Assembly (NCBI GenBank): GCA_017305555.1
Contig: JAFKKM010000054.1
Span: 1-35,681 of the forward strand
Origin: Hyphomicrobiales bacterium
Lineage (GTDB): Bacteria; Pseudomonadota; Alphaproteobacteria; Rhizobiales; Xanthobacteraceae
Length of the DNA stretch: 35,681 nucleotides
Reading direction: 5' to 3'
Of the stretch, positions 9,123 to 21,714 are shown piece after piece. Within the stretch, counting starts at the first letter, position 1. Every line of letters begins with the position of its first letter. Position numbers and translations under genes: made by a program. Below the pieces are notes generated by a model that saw only the letters and a list, made by a program, of their open reading frames with translations, made no database searches and was not told where the DNA came from.

Positions 9123-11693
9123 TCATAAGCCACGCAGCACCGAGGCAGGCTTGCGGCTGAGCGCGCTCAGGGTACCGGCGAGGCCGAGGCCGACTGTCAC
9201 CGCCAGCGCGGCCGCGACCACGGCGGCGGCATTGCCAGCCTGCCAGACGAAGCTCAGGGTCATGAGCCGAGTGACGATCAGCCATGCGGCGACCGAGCCG
9301 GCGAGCACGCCGAACGCCGCCGTCGCGCAACCGATCATCAGGTACTCCAGTGCGTAGGCACCGAGTAGGCGCGCACGGGTCGCTCCCAGGGTCTTGAGGA
9401 TCACCGCATCGTAGACGCGATGACGGTGTCCCGCAGCCAGCGCGCCGCCGAGCACGAGGATCGCGGCCAGCAAGGTGATGGCGCTGGCGCCGCGGATCGC
9501 CAGCACCAGATTGGTGACGACGGTGCCGATGGTTTGCAACGCCTCGCGCACCCGCACGCTGGTGACCATCGGAAAGGCGCTAGCCACCGCCTTGACGATG
9601 CGGGCGTCCTCGTCGGCGCTGGTCGTCGGCGGCGTCAGCGTGGCGATGTGGGTGTGCGGCGCGCCGCGGAACGCGTTGGGCGAGAACACCAGCACGAAGT
9701 TGATGCCGAGGCTTTGCCAGTCGACGCTGCGCAGGTTGCTGATGGTGGCGGAGATGTTGCGTCCCAGCACGTTCACCACCACCTCGTCGCCGATCTTGAG
9801 GCCTAACCCATCGACGAGTTTCTTTTCGAACGACACCAGCGGCGGGCCGCTGTAGTCAGGCGCCCACCATTCGCCCTCGACCACCTTGGAGCCGCGCGGT
9901 ACCTCGCTCGTGTAGGTCAGGCCGCGGTCGCTTTGCAGCACCCATTCGGCGTCGTGCGTCGGCTTGAGGTCCTCGGCCTTGACGCCGCGCGCGGCAACAA
10001 TGCGCCCGCGCAGCATCGGCACGTCCTCGACGGTCGCGTTCGGGGCCTGCTGCTTGAGGAAGGCGTCGAAGCGTTCGGCGTCGGTGGAGGGAATGTCGAT
10101 GAAGTAGAACGACGGCGCATGATCCGGCAGCGCCGCCATGAATTGCCGCCGCAGGTTGCCGTCGATCTGGGTGATCGTCACCAGCACCGCCAGTCCGAGA
10201 CCGAGCGACAGCACCACCGACGGCGTCAGCGCGCCGGGCCGATGGATATTGCTGAGCGCGAGCCGCAGCATGGTGCTGCGCGGACGCGGCAGCCGTCGTG
10301 CGAATGCCATCAGCCCGGCGGCAAGCGCCCGCAGCAGCGCGAACACGACAATCGAAGAGGCGACGAAGATCGCGGCGATGCGCTTGTCGTAGGCGAGCGC
10401 GATCACCACGGCGATCAGCAGCGCGATCACTGCCGCCATGCCGATCAGATAGGGCAGGCGCGGGCGGCGGCGCTCCTCGCTGACGGTGTCGCGAAACAGT
10501 GCCGCGACCGGCACGTCGTGAATGCGCGCCAGCGGCCACAGCCCGAAGGCCAGCGCGGTTAACAGACCGTAAACAAAGGCCATCGCCAGCTCAGTGCCGT
10601 GCAGCGCCGGCTCCACCGGCAACGGCAGCAGCTTGCCGAACAGTCCGACGATGACGAACGGCAGCGCCGCGCCGACTGCGAGCCCGATCAGCGAGCCGAT
10701 CGCCGCCAGCATCATCACCTGCGTCAGGTAGATCGCGAAGATGCGGCTTGCCGGCGCGCCGAGCGACTTGAATGCGGCGATGACGTCGCGGCGGCGGTCG
10801 ATGTGGCTCTTCACCGCATTGGCGACGCCGACGCCGCCGACCAGCAGCGCGGCGAGGCCGACCAGCGTGAGGAATTGCGTGAAGCGCTTGATGGTCCGCT
10901 CAAGTTGCGGCGAAGCGTTGCTCTGCGAGCGGATATCCCAGCCGGTGCTGGGGAGTGCCGCGCGCGTCGCGTCGATGAAAGCTTTCGCGCCGGCGTCGGT
11001 CGCATTGTTGTCGGGCAGGCGCACGCGGTAGATCCATCGCACCAGGCTGCCGGGTTGCAGCAGATGCGTCGCGCGCAATGCTTCCTCGCTGACCAGCACG
11101 CGCGGCGCGAAGCCGATGCCGCCGGCGAGTTTGTCGGGCTCGGAGGTGACGGCGCTGCGAAGCTCGAATGTCGCTTCGCCGATAGTGACGCGATCACCAA
11201 TCTTCAACCCGAGTCGCGCCAGCAACACCGGATCGACAGCGGCGCCGAACGCGCCGCCCCGTTCGGCAAGCAGATCGGCAACGGGCATCGGCGGTTCGAG
11301 GGTCAGTTCGCCCAGCATCGGATAGGCGCCGTCGACCGCTTTCATTTCGGTGAGCGCCAGTTGCCCGTCAGGCGCGCGCACCATCGCGCGCATGGTCGCG
11401 GCCACCGACACCGTGCCGTGCGTGCGCAGGAAGGCGAGTTCGTCGGGCTTGGCCTCGCGCTGGATCAGCGACAGCGCGACATCGCCGCCAAGTAATGTGC
11501 GGCCTTGCTCGCTCAACCCTGCCGCAAGGCTTCCGGCGACGGAGCCGACACCGGCAATCGCCATCACCCCGAGCGCGATACAGGCGATGAAGACGTAGAA
11601 GCCGCGTAACCCGCTGCGTAACTCGCGGATCGCGTAGCGCAGCGGCAGCAGCGATAGGGCGGAACGCGAAGGAGAATCGACGGCGAGGCTCAT
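9123..11693 (-). CDS. ABC transporter permease, FtsX/MacB type, YbbP-like
   Basis: The 856-residue membrane protein has an N-terminal membrane helix ([18 protein letters not shown]), a large periplasmic MacB-type core domain, a three-helix FtsX unit (with the [13 protein letters not shown] coupling region), a second periplasmic region, and a C-terminal FtsX unit. This double-FtsX layout is that of E. coli YbbP. The start is taken at the ATG 11691-11693, four bases after the stop of the ATPase gene, since longer readings add an Arg-rich tail unlike the family. Together with the ATPase it should form an ABC complex, perhaps mechanotransmitting or lipid/lipoprotein related rather than a classic importer. 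The adjacent TesA-like esterase reproduces the ybbA-ybbP-tesA neighbourhood of E. coli. Substrate unknown. Confidence 0.9.
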   Translation of the reverse strand: MSLAVDSPSRSALSLLPLRYAIRELRSGLRGFYVFIACIALGVMAIAGVGSVAGSLAAGLSEQGRTLLGGDVALSLIQREAKPDELAFLRTHGTVSVAATMRAMVRAPDGQLALTEMKAVDGAYPMLGELTLEPPMPVADLLAERGGAFGAAVDPVLLARLGLKIGDRVTIGEATFELRSAVTSEPDKLAGGIGFAPRVLVSEEALRATHLLQPGSLVRWIYRVRLPDNNATDAGAKAFIDATRAALPSTGWDIRSQSNASPQLERTIKRFTQFLTLVGLAALLVGGVGVANAVKSHIDRRRDVIAAFKSLGAPASRIFAIYLTQVMMLAAIGSLIGLAVGAALPFVIVGLFGKLLPLPVEPALHGTELAMAFVYGLLTALAFGLWPLARIHDVPVAALFRDTVSEERRRPRLPYLIGMAAVIALLIAVVIALAYDKRIAAIFVASSIVVFALLRALAAGLMAFARRLPRPRSTMLRLALSNIHRPGALTPSVVLSLGLGLAVLVTITQIDGNLRRQFMAALPDHAPSFYFIDIPSTDAERFDAFLKQQAPNATVEDVPMLRGRIVAARGVKAEDLKPTHDAEWVLQSDRGLTYTSEVPRGSKVVEGEWWAPDYSGPPLVSFEKKLVDGLGLKIGDEVVVNVLGRNISATISNLRSVDWQSLGINFVLVFSPNAFRGAPHTHIATLTPPTTSADEDARIVKAVASAFPMVTSVRVREALQTIGTVVTNLVLAIRGASAITLLAAILVLGGALAAGHRHRVYDAVILKTLGATRARLLGAYALEYLMIGCATAAFGVLAGSVAAWLIVTRLMTLSFVWQAGNAAAVVAAALAVTVGLGLAGTLSALSRKPASVLRGL

Positions 11694-11697
11694 GCGG

Positions 11698-12453
11698 TTA
11701 CGCCGTCTCGGTCCAGCGCCGCTCGGGCTCCGGCGTCTCGATCTGGCCGGAGCGCAGGCGGACGACGCGGTCGCATTTGTGCGCCAGCGCCGCATCGTGC
11801 GTCACCAGCACCATGGTCATGCCGCGCGCGGCGTGCTGCGCGAACAGGAGATCGACGATCTGCTGGCCGGTTGCTTCATCAAGGTTGCCGGTCGGCTCGT
11901 CCGCGACCAGAATCGCGGGATCGGGCGCGAGCGCGCGGGCGATGGCGACGCGCTGTTGCTCGCCGCCGGAGAGTTGGCGCGGATAATGATGCAGCCGTTC
12001 GCTCAAGCCCACGAGGTCGAGTTCGCGCGCGGCGCGGGCGGCGGCATCGGGATGGCCGGCGAGTTCGAGCGGCACCGAAACGTTTTCCAGCGCCGTCATG
12101 GTCGGGATGAGGTGGAACGACTGGAACACGATGCCGACATGGCGGCCGCGAAACCGCGCCAGCCCGTCCTCGTCGAGGGCATTGAAGGCGGTCCCGTTCA
12201 CCACCACCTCTCCCTTGTCCGGGCGCTCCAGCCCTGCCATCACCATCAGCAGCGTGGACTTGCCGGAGCCGGAGGCACCGACAAGGCCGATCGCCTCGCC
12301 GGTGGCGATCCGCAGCGAAATATTTTTCAGGATGTGAATGCGGGCGGCCCCCGTCCCCAGCGAAAGGTCGAGGTCGGTGATTGAAATGGAAGGTGTCGCG
12401 TCGCGCGTGGCTGACGGGGCCGTTGAAGCGGGGGATTCGGTGAGACTGTCCAT
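11698..12453 (-). CDS. ABC transporter ATP-binding protein, YbbA/LolD-like
   Basis: From the ATG at 12451-12453 the protein has 251 residues: a Ser/Thr/Ala-rich tail of about 20, then an ABC ATPase of the LolD/MacB/YbbA class. Motifs are Walker A GASGSGKS (59-66), the Q-loop in [18 protein letters not shown], the signature [15 protein letters not shown], Walker B with [10 protein letters not shown], and the switch histidine in VLVTHD. It drives the permease encoded four bases downstream and is probably translationally coupled to it. A longer in-frame start adds 48 low-complexity residues and overlaps the divergent esterase gene, so I rejected it. The gene diverges from tesA, whose alternative ATG overlaps this start codon on the other strand. 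Confidence 0.92.
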   Translation of the reverse strand: MDSLTESPASTAPSATRDATPSISITDLDLSLGTGAARIHILKNISLRIATGEAIGLVGASGSGKSTLLMVMAGLERPDKGEVVVNGTAFNALDEDGLARFRGRHVGIVFQSFHLIPTMTALENVSVPLELAGHPDAAARAARELDLVGLSERLHHYPRQLSGGEQQRVAIARALAPDPAILVADEPTGNLDEATGQQIVDLLFAQHAARGMTMVLVTHDAALAHKCDRVVRLRSGQIETPEPERRWTETA

Positions 12454-12502
12454 GCTTCGGTCATATGGCGATTGGCGTGCGGCGGTCGAGGGGGCGGCGC
12501 GG

Positions 12503-13156
12503 ATGTTTGTGGCGGCGATTGTCGTCGCGCTCGTGACGCTGCTCACGACCGCGGCTGTGGAGGCGCAGACGCCCGCCGCCGGGACAAAGTCGCTCAAGGT
12601 CGTTGTGCTGGGGGATTCGCTGAGCGCCGGTTACGGCCTGCCGGCCGGTGCTGCATTTCCCGCAAGGTTGCAAATTGCTTTGCGTGCCAAGGGGATAGCG
12701 GTCGATGTCGACAATGCCGGGGTGTCCGGCGACACCAGTTCCGGCGGGCTCGGGCGGCTCGACTGGTCGGTGCCGGACGGCACCGATGCGGTGATCGTCG
12801 AACTCGGCGCCAATGACGCGCTGCGCGGCATCGATCCGAACGTCACCCGCAAGGCGCTGAGCGAGATTGTCCAGCGGCTGCAGGCCCGCCACATATCGGT
12901 ATTATTGTGCGGGATGTTGGCGCCGCCGAATTACGGCGCGGATTATGCGGCGCGGTTCAACGCGATCTATCCCAATCTGGCGAAGCAGTTCGGCGTGCCG
13001 CTCTATCCGTTCTTCCTCGACGGGGTGGCGGCGGACGCCGCGCTCAACCAGGCGGACGGGATGCATCCGACCGCCGCTGGCGTCGATCGTATCGTCGAAC
13101 GGATTTTGCCGACGGTGGAAGCCTTTCTCGGGAACATAAAGACCGCGCGCGAATAG
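12503..13156 (+). CDS. Arylesterase/lysophospholipase TesA-like (SGNH hydrolase)
   Basis: This is an exported SGNH/GDSL hydrolase that cleaves esters or acyl-thioesters. From the ATG at 12503 it has 217 residues with a signal peptide (hydrophobic 2-18, cleavage near VEA-QT). Block I is VVLGDSLSAGYGL with catalytic Ser39, block III is ELGANDALRG, and block V is DGMHPTAAG with the Asp-His pair. I prefer this start for its GAGGGGG ribosome site eight bases upstream and standard signal peptide. An in-frame ATG at 12452 adds 17 residues; it has a GGTGAG site but overlaps the divergent ATPase start. Neighbouring YbbA/YbbP-like genes match the E. coli tesA locus. The physiological substrate is unclear. 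Confidence 0.9.
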   Translation: MFVAAIVVALVTLLTTAAVEAQTPAAGTKSLKVVVLGDSLSAGYGLPAGAAFPARLQIALRAKGIAVDVDNAGVSGDTSSGGLGRLDWSVPDGTDAVIVELGANDALRGIDPNVTRKALSEIVQRLQARHISVLLCGMLAPPNYGADYAARFNAIYPNLAKQFGVPLYPFFLDGVAADAALNQADGMHPTAAGVDRIVERILPTVEAFLGNIKTARE

Positions 13157-13182
13157 CCGGGATGTGCCGCTAAAAACCTCGG

Positions 13183-13308
13183 CGTCGTCCCCGCGCAGGC
13201 GGGGCCCCATAACCCCTGGCCTCAATGTTTATTGCGTGAGCAAATGACAGGCGCTTTCCATATCATTGCTGCTGCGGAGTCTGGGTCCCCGCCTGCGCGG
13301 GGACGACG
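13183..13308. repeat. Intergenic inverted repeat (CGTCGTCCCCGCGCAGGCGG type)
   Basis: The left arm CGTCGTCCCCGCGCAGGCGG (13183 on) is the exact complement of the right arm ending GCGGGGACGACG at 13308; roughly 80 bases of less ordered sequence, with partial matches such as CCCATAAC/GTCTGGG, lie between. This palindrome class is frequent between genes in the Bradyrhizobium group as I recall. It follows the tesA-like gene and may serve as its transcript end. Confidence 0.8.
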
Positions 13309-13420
13309 GGTTCGTGTGGCGGTTGTCCACCGCCCGAACGGTCGTCGCTTCGCTCTGTCATGTATCTGCGGTAGAAACAGCTATCGGTGATTCGTCATCG
13401 GGTTAGCATCGGGGGTCGCG

Positions 13421-13957
13421 ATGCCGCGTTTGTTTACTGGACTGGAAATTCCCGTCGAGGTCGGACAGACACTGTCCCAGTTGCGCGGCGGGTTGCCGGG
13501 GGCGCGCTGGATCGACCCGGAAAACTATCACGTCACCTTGCGGTTCATCGGCGATATCGACGGCCTCGCGGCCAACGAGATCGCGTCGCTGCTGCCCCGG
13601 ATCAATCGCAAGCCGTTCGACGTCACGCTTCAGGGGCTGTCCAGCTTCGGCGGCAAGAAACCGCGCGCGGTGGTCGCCTCGGTGGTGCCGAGCCGGCCGC
13701 TGATCGAACTTCACGCCGAGCTCGAACGGTTGATGCAGCGGATCGGGCTCACGCCGGAAGGCCGCAAATTCACCCCGCATGTCACGCTGGCACGGCTGCG
13801 TACCGCCTCCAATCAGGACGTCGCCGACTACCTGTCGCTGCGCGGCTATTTCCCGACGCGGGTGTTCCGGGCCTCGCGGTTCGTGCTGTTTTCATCGCGG
13901 GCCTCGGTGGGTGGCGGGCCCTATGTGGTCGAGGATGCCTACGCGCTCAGCGCATAA
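13421..13957 (+). CDS. thpR: RNA 2',3'-cyclic phosphodiesterase (2'-5' RNA ligase family)
   Basis: The 178-residue protein belongs to the 2H phosphoesterase superfamily. Both HxTx signatures are present: His37-Val-Thr in ENYHVTLRF and His120-Val-Thr in TPHVTLARL. These histidines form the active site that opens 2',3'-cyclic phosphates on RNA to 2'-phosphates and, in reverse, joins tRNA halves by 2'-5' bonds in vitro. It is cytoplasmic. A GGGGG run six bases before the ATG supports the start. The next gene, zapE, begins 56 bases later on the same strand, so the two may be co-transcribed without an obvious functional link. Confidence 0.93.
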   Translation: MPRLFTGLEIPVEVGQTLSQLRGGLPGARWIDPENYHVTLRFIGDIDGLAANEIASLLPRINRKPFDVTLQGLSSFGGKKPRAVVASVVPSRPLIELHAELERLMQRIGLTPEGRKFTPHVTLARLRTASNQDVADYLSLRGYFPTRVFRASRFVLFSSRASVGGGPYVVEDAYALSA

Positions 13958-14013
13958 GGCGCGGCCTCATTTCCGGCTTGCATTTTCGCGCGCGCTGGGG
14001 CCGTTAGCAGCCC

Positions 14014-16354
<2,341 letters not shown>

Positions 16355-16362
16355 GACATCTC

Positions 16363-16390
16363 ACCGCGCGGGCCCGGCCCGCGCGGTTTT
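16363..16390 (+). terminator. Intrinsic terminator between mdh and sucC
   Basis: ACCGCGCGGGC (16363-16373) and GCCCGCGCGGT (16377-16387) make a perfect 11-pair stem with a CCG loop, continuing into TTTTCG. The U run is short, so read-through into sucC is possible. Confidence 0.75.
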
Positions 16391-16421
16391 CGTATCGGAC
16401 GATGGACTCTAAGGGGCGCGG

Positions 16422-17620
<1,199 letters not shown>

Positions 17621-17621
<1 letters not shown>

Positions 17622-18505
17622 TGTCCGTTCTGATCGACACGAAGACCAAGGTGATCACGCAAGGGTTCACCGGCAAGAACGGCACGTTCCATTCGGAAGC
17701 GGCGATCGCCTACGGCACCAAGCTGGTGGGCGGCACGTCGCCCGGCAAGGGCGGCTCCACCCATCTCGGCCTGCCGGTGTTCGACACCGTGCGCGAGGCG
17801 CGGGAAAAGACTGGCGCCGACGCCAGCGTCATCTACGTGCCGCCGCCGGGCGCGGCCGATGCCATCTGCGAGGCGATCGACGCCGAGATCCCGCTGATCG
17901 TCTGCATCACCGAGGGCATTCCGGTGCTCGACATGGTGCGGGTCAAGCGCTCGCTGTCGGGCTCGAAGTCGCGGCTGATCGGGCCGAACTGCCCCGGCGT
18001 CGTCACCGCCGGCGAGTCCAAGATCGGCATCATGCCGGCCAACATCTTCCGCCCCGGCAATGTCGGCATCGTCTCCCGCTCCGGCACCCTGACCTATGAA
18101 GCCGTGTTCCAGACCACCCAGGAAGGCCTCGGCCAGACCACGGCGGTCGGCATCGGCGGCGACCCGGTCAAGGGCACCGAATTCATCGACGTGCTGGAGA
18201 TGTTCCTCGCCGACCCGAAGACCGTGTCGATCGTCATGATCGGCGAGATCGGCGGTTCCGCCGAGGAGGACGCCGCCCAGTTCCTCAAGGACGAGGCCAA
18301 GCGCGGCCGCAAGAAGCCGATGGTCGGGTTCATTGCCGGGCGCACCGCCCCTCCGGGCCGCCGCATGGGTCATGCCGGCGCGATCATCTCCGGCGGCAAG
18401 GGCGATGCCGGTTCCAAGATCGCGGCGATGGAATCGGCCGGGATCGCGGTGTCTCCGTCGCCGGCGCGGCTCGGCAAAACCCTTGTCGAAAAATTGAAGT
18501 CTTGA
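17621..18505 (+). CDS. sucD: Succinate-CoA ligase alpha subunit
   Basis: The 294-residue alpha subunit carries the phosphorylated histidine and binds CoA. The active-site histidine is His251 in [14 protein letters not shown]. The N-terminal Rossmann-type CoA domain shows [16 protein letters not shown] and [12 protein letters not shown], and the ligase motif GPNCPGVVT is intact. It overlaps sucC by one base and is followed by 135 bases before sucA that contain a hairpin and a U-rich stretch. All features are standard for the family. Confidence 0.98.
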
Positions 18506-18564
18506 TTCAGTTTTTTGCTCTTTTGAGCGGGAAACTTCATCCTAAATAGGGTAAAAGATGCCAA

Positions 18565-18606
18565 GGAGAGGACGGTCCGTGCGCGGATCGGCCCTCCTGC
18601 CTCATT
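18565..18606 (+). terminator. Hairpin with U-rich tail between sucD and sucA
   Basis: GGAGAGGACGGTCCG (from 18565) pairs imperfectly with CGGATCGGCCCTCC (to 18597) around a TGCG loop. Seven bases later comes ATTTTTA. It could be a partial terminator or attenuator separating mdh-sucCD expression from sucA-odhB-lpdA. Imperfect pairing and the spacer before the U run lower confidence. Confidence 0.4.
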
Positions 18607-18640
18607 TTTATGTGTGGCATCAAAACCTTAGGACGAATTC

Positions 18641-21601
18641 ATGTCTCGCCAGGACGCCAACGCCGCCTTTGCCCTCTCTTCCTTCCTCTATGGCGCCAAC
18701 GCCACCTACATCGACGACATCTACGCGCGGTACGAGAAGGACCCCGGATCCGTCGATCCCGAGTGGCAGGAGTTTTTCGGCAGCCTGAAGGATAAGCCGG
18801 CTGACGTTCAGAAGAACGCGGAGGGGCCATCCTGGGCACGGGCGAACTGGCCGCTGACCCCCAAGGACGATCTGACCTCGGCGCTCGACGGCAATTGGGC
18901 CCAGGTTGAAAAGGTCGTCGGCAGCAAGTTGCAGGCGAAAGCCGTGGCGGCCGCGGCACCGGGCGCAACGCCCGCGGACGTCAATCAGGCGACGCGGGAT
19001 TCGGTCCGCGCCCTGATGCTGATCCGGGCCTACCGGATGCGCGGCCATTTCCACGCCAAGCTCGACCCGCTCGGTCTGGAGCCGGCCAAGGACCACGAAG
19101 AACTCGATCCGCGCAGCTACGGCTTCACCGATGCCGACCTCGATCGCAAGATCTTCCTCGATCACGTTCTCGGCCTCGAATACGGCACGCTGCGCGAGAT
19201 CGTCGCGCTGTGCGAGCGCACCTATTGCCAGACGCTCGGCGTCGAGTTCATGCACATCTCCAACGGCGCGCAGAAGGCCTGGATTCAGGAGCGCATCGAG
19301 GGGCCGGACAAGGAAATCTCCTTCACCCCCGAAGGACGCCGCGCCATCCTGATGAAACTGGTCGAGGCGGAAGGCTTCGAGAAGTTCTGCGACCTCAAGT
19401 TCACCGGCACCAAGCGCTTCGGTCTCGACGGTGGCGAGTCGCTGATCCCGGCGCTGGAGCAGATCATCAAGCGCGGCGGCAATCTCGGCGTGAAGGAGAT
19501 TGTCATCGGTATGCCGCATCGCGGCCGTCTCAACGTGCTGACGCAGGTGATGGCCAAGTCGCACCGCGCGCTGTTCCACGAATTCAAGGGCGGCTCGGCC
19601 AATCCAGACTCGGTCGAAGGCTCCGGCGACGTCAAGTATCACCTCGGCGCGTCAAGCGACCGCGAGTTCGACAGCAACAAGGTCCACCTGTCGCTGACCG
19701 CCAATCCGTCGCATCTCGAGATCGTCGATCCGGTGGTGCTCGGCAAGGTCCGCGCCAAGCAGGACCAGCACGGCGATCCGCCGGACCAGCGCACCTCGGT
19801 GCTGCCGCTGCTGATGCACGGCGACGCCGCCTTCGCCGGTCAGGGCGTGGTGGCCGAATGTTTCGCGCTGTCGGACCTCAAGGGCTATCGCACCGGCGGT
19901 TCGATCCATTTCATCGTCAACAACCAGATCGGCTTCACCACCTATCCGCGTTACTCGCGTTCGTCGCCGTATCCGTCCGACGTGGCGAAGATGATCGACG
20001 CGCCGATCTTCCATGTGAACGGCGACGATCCGGAAGCGGTGGTGTTCGCCGCCAAGATCGCGATCGAATTCCGGCAGCGCTTCCACAAGCCGGTCGTCAT
20101 CGACATGTTCTGCTACCGGCGGCACGGTCACAACGAGGGCGACGAGCCCGCGTTCACCAACCCGTTGATGTACAAGAAGATCGCGACGCATCCCTCGGTG
20201 CTCGACGTTTATGCGAAGCGGCTGGTGTCCGATGGCATCGTCTCCGAAGCGGACGTTGACAAGGCCAAGGCGGATTGGCGCGCCAAGCTCGACGTCGAGC
20301 TCGATGCCGGCACCAGCTACAAGCCGAACAAGGCCGACTGGCTCGACGGCAAGTGGGCCGGCTTCAAGACCGTCGGCGAGGATGACGATCCGCGCCGTGG
20401 CATCACCGGCGTCGACGTCGCGGTGCTCAAGGACATCGGCCGCAAGATCACCAGGGTGCCGGATGGCTTCCGCGTTCACCGCACCGTGCAGCGCTTCCTC
20501 GACAATCGCGAAAAGGCGATCGAGAACGGCGTCGGCATCGACTGGGCGACCGGCGAGGCGCTGGCGCTCTGCACGCTGATGCAGGAGGGCCATCGCGTCC
20601 GCCTGTCCGGACAGGACAGCGAGCGCGGCACCTTCTCGCAACGCCATTCGGTGCTGTTCGATCAGGAAGACGAGAGCCGCTACACGCCGTTCAATCACCT
20701 CAGCCCCGATCAGGGCCACTATGAGGTGATCAACTCGCTGCTGTCGGAAGAAGCGGTGCTCGGTTTCGAGTACGGCTATACGCTGGCCGAGCCGAAGGCG
20801 CTGACGATGTGGGAAGCGCAGTTCGGCGATTTCGCCAACGGCGCGCAGGTGGTGTTCGACCAGTTCATCTCGTCGGGCGAACGCAAGTGGCTGCGCATGT
20901 CGGGCCTCGTCTGTATGTTGCCGCATGGCTACGAAGGGCAGGGGCCGGAGCATTCCTCGGCGCGCCTCGAGCGGTTCTTGCAGATGTGCGCCGAAGACAA
21001 CATGCAGGTGGCGAACTGCACCACGCCGGCCAACCACTTCCACATCCTGCGTCGTCAGTTGCGCCGCGAATTCCGCAAGCCGCTGATCCTGATGACGCCG
21101 AAGTCGCTGCTGCGCCACAAGCGCGCGGTGTCGCGGCTCGACGAACTCGGTGATGGCACCTCGTTCCATCGAATCCTGCACGACGATGCGGCGATGCTGC
21201 CGAATGAGCCGATCAAGCTGGTCGCCGACGAGAAGATCCGCCGCGTCGTGCTGTGCTCCGGCAAGGTCTATTTCGATCTTTACGAGGAGCGCGAGAAGCG
21301 CGGCATCGACGACATCTATCTGATGCGCGTCGAGCAGCTTTATCCGGTGCCGCTCAAGGCGCTGGTGCAGGAGCTGTCGCGGTTCAAGAGCGCCGAGGTG
21401 GTGTGGTGTCAGGAAGAGCCGCGCAACATGGGTGCGTGGCACTTCATCGAGCCCTATCTCGAATGGGTGCTGAACCAGGCCGGCGCCACCAATCGGCGGC
21501 CGCGTTACACCGGCCGCGCCGCCTCCGCCGCTACCGCCACCGGGTTGATGTCGAAGCACCTTGCGCAGCTCAAGGCGTTCCTCGACGACGCGCTGGGATG
21601 A
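18641..21601 (+). CDS. sucA: 2-oxoglutarate dehydrogenase E1 component
   Basis: The thiamine-diphosphate-dependent E1 subunit decarboxylates 2-oxoglutarate and passes the succinyl group to lipoyl-E2. At 986 residues it is somewhat longer than the E. coli protein, as usual for rhizobia. The N-terminal helix FLYGANATYIDDIYARYEKDP is the E2-binding segment typical of OdhA/SucA. Core motifs include MPHRGRLNVL, HLGASSDREFD, NPSHLEIVDPVVLGKVRAKQ, the ThDP-binding HVNGDDPEAVVFAAK and the RRHGHNEGDEPAFTNPLMY segment. The C-terminal half carries the EYGYTLAEPKALTMWEAQFGDFANGAQVVFDQFI transketolase-like region. A TAGGAC site seven bases before the ATG supports the start. odhB follows after 113 bases that contain a strong hairpin. 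Confidence 0.98.
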   Translation: MSRQDANAAFALSSFLYGANATYIDDIYARYEKDPGSVDPEWQEFFGSLKDKPADVQKNAEGPSWARANWPLTPKDDLTSALDGNWAQVEKVVGSKLQAKAVAAAAPGATPADVNQATRDSVRALMLIRAYRMRGHFHAKLDPLGLEPAKDHEELDPRSYGFTDADLDRKIFLDHVLGLEYGTLREIVALCERTYCQTLGVEFMHISNGAQKAWIQERIEGPDKEISFTPEGRRAILMKLVEAEGFEKFCDLKFTGTKRFGLDGGESLIPALEQIIKRGGNLGVKEIVIGMPHRGRLNVLTQVMAKSHRALFHEFKGGSANPDSVEGSGDVKYHLGASSDREFDSNKVHLSLTANPSHLEIVDPVVLGKVRAKQDQHGDPPDQRTSVLPLLMHGDAAFAGQGVVAECFALSDLKGYRTGGSIHFIVNNQIGFTTYPRYSRSSPYPSDVAKMIDAPIFHVNGDDPEAVVFAAKIAIEFRQRFHKPVVIDMFCYRRHGHNEGDEPAFTNPLMYKKIATHPSVLDVYAKRLVSDGIVSEADVDKAKADWRAKLDVELDAGTSYKPNKADWLDGKWAGFKTVGEDDDPRRGITGVDVAVLKDIGRKITRVPDGFRVHRTVQRFLDNREKAIENGVGIDWATGEALALCTLMQEGHRVRLSGQDSERGTFSQRHSVLFDQEDESRYTPFNHLSPDQGHYEVINSLLSEEAVLGFEYGYTLAEPKALTMWEAQFGDFANGAQVVFDQFISSGERKWLRMSGLVCMLPHGYEGQGPEHSSARLERFLQMCAEDNMQVANCTTPANHFHILRRQLRREFRKPLILMTPKSLLRHKRAVSRLDELGDGTSFHRILHDDAAMLPNEPIKLVADEKIRRVVLCSGKVYFDLYEEREKRGIDDIYLMRVEQLYPVPLKALVQELSRFKSAEVVWCQEEPRNMGAWHFIEPYLEWVLNQAGATNRRPRYTGRAASAATATGLMSKHLAQLKAFLDDALG

Positions 21602-21613
21602 CGTGATCAAACG

Positions 21614-21645
21614 CCGCGATGTCCGGTGCCAGCCGGGCGTCGCGG
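21614..21645 (+). other. Strong intercistronic stem-loop between sucA and odhB
   Basis: Bases 21614-21626 pair with 21633-21645 over 13 positions (two G-U), with a six-base TGCCAG loop. The outer core reads CGCGATGTCCGG against CCGGGCGTCGCG. It is not followed by a U tract, so it is more likely an mRNA-stability or processing element than a terminator. That role is inferred. Confidence 0.5.
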
Positions 21646-21714
21646 TCTGCCGCTCATTTGAATAACGACATGATATGGCGGGCAGGCTCCGCGCTTATCG
21701 CAAGAGGACAGACA

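Noticed and set aside
8789-9133. A 114-codon leftward frame with GTG start in the gap before the Bax inhibitor gene
   Set aside because: It overlaps the end of the ybbP-like gene, shows no domain, and the gap has several small palindromes more typical of non-coding DNA.
13183-13308. Possible CRISPR-like or mobile-element array among the many palindromes
   Set aside because: Each palindrome stands alone between genes, with no regular repeat-spacer pattern, no cas genes and no transposase.
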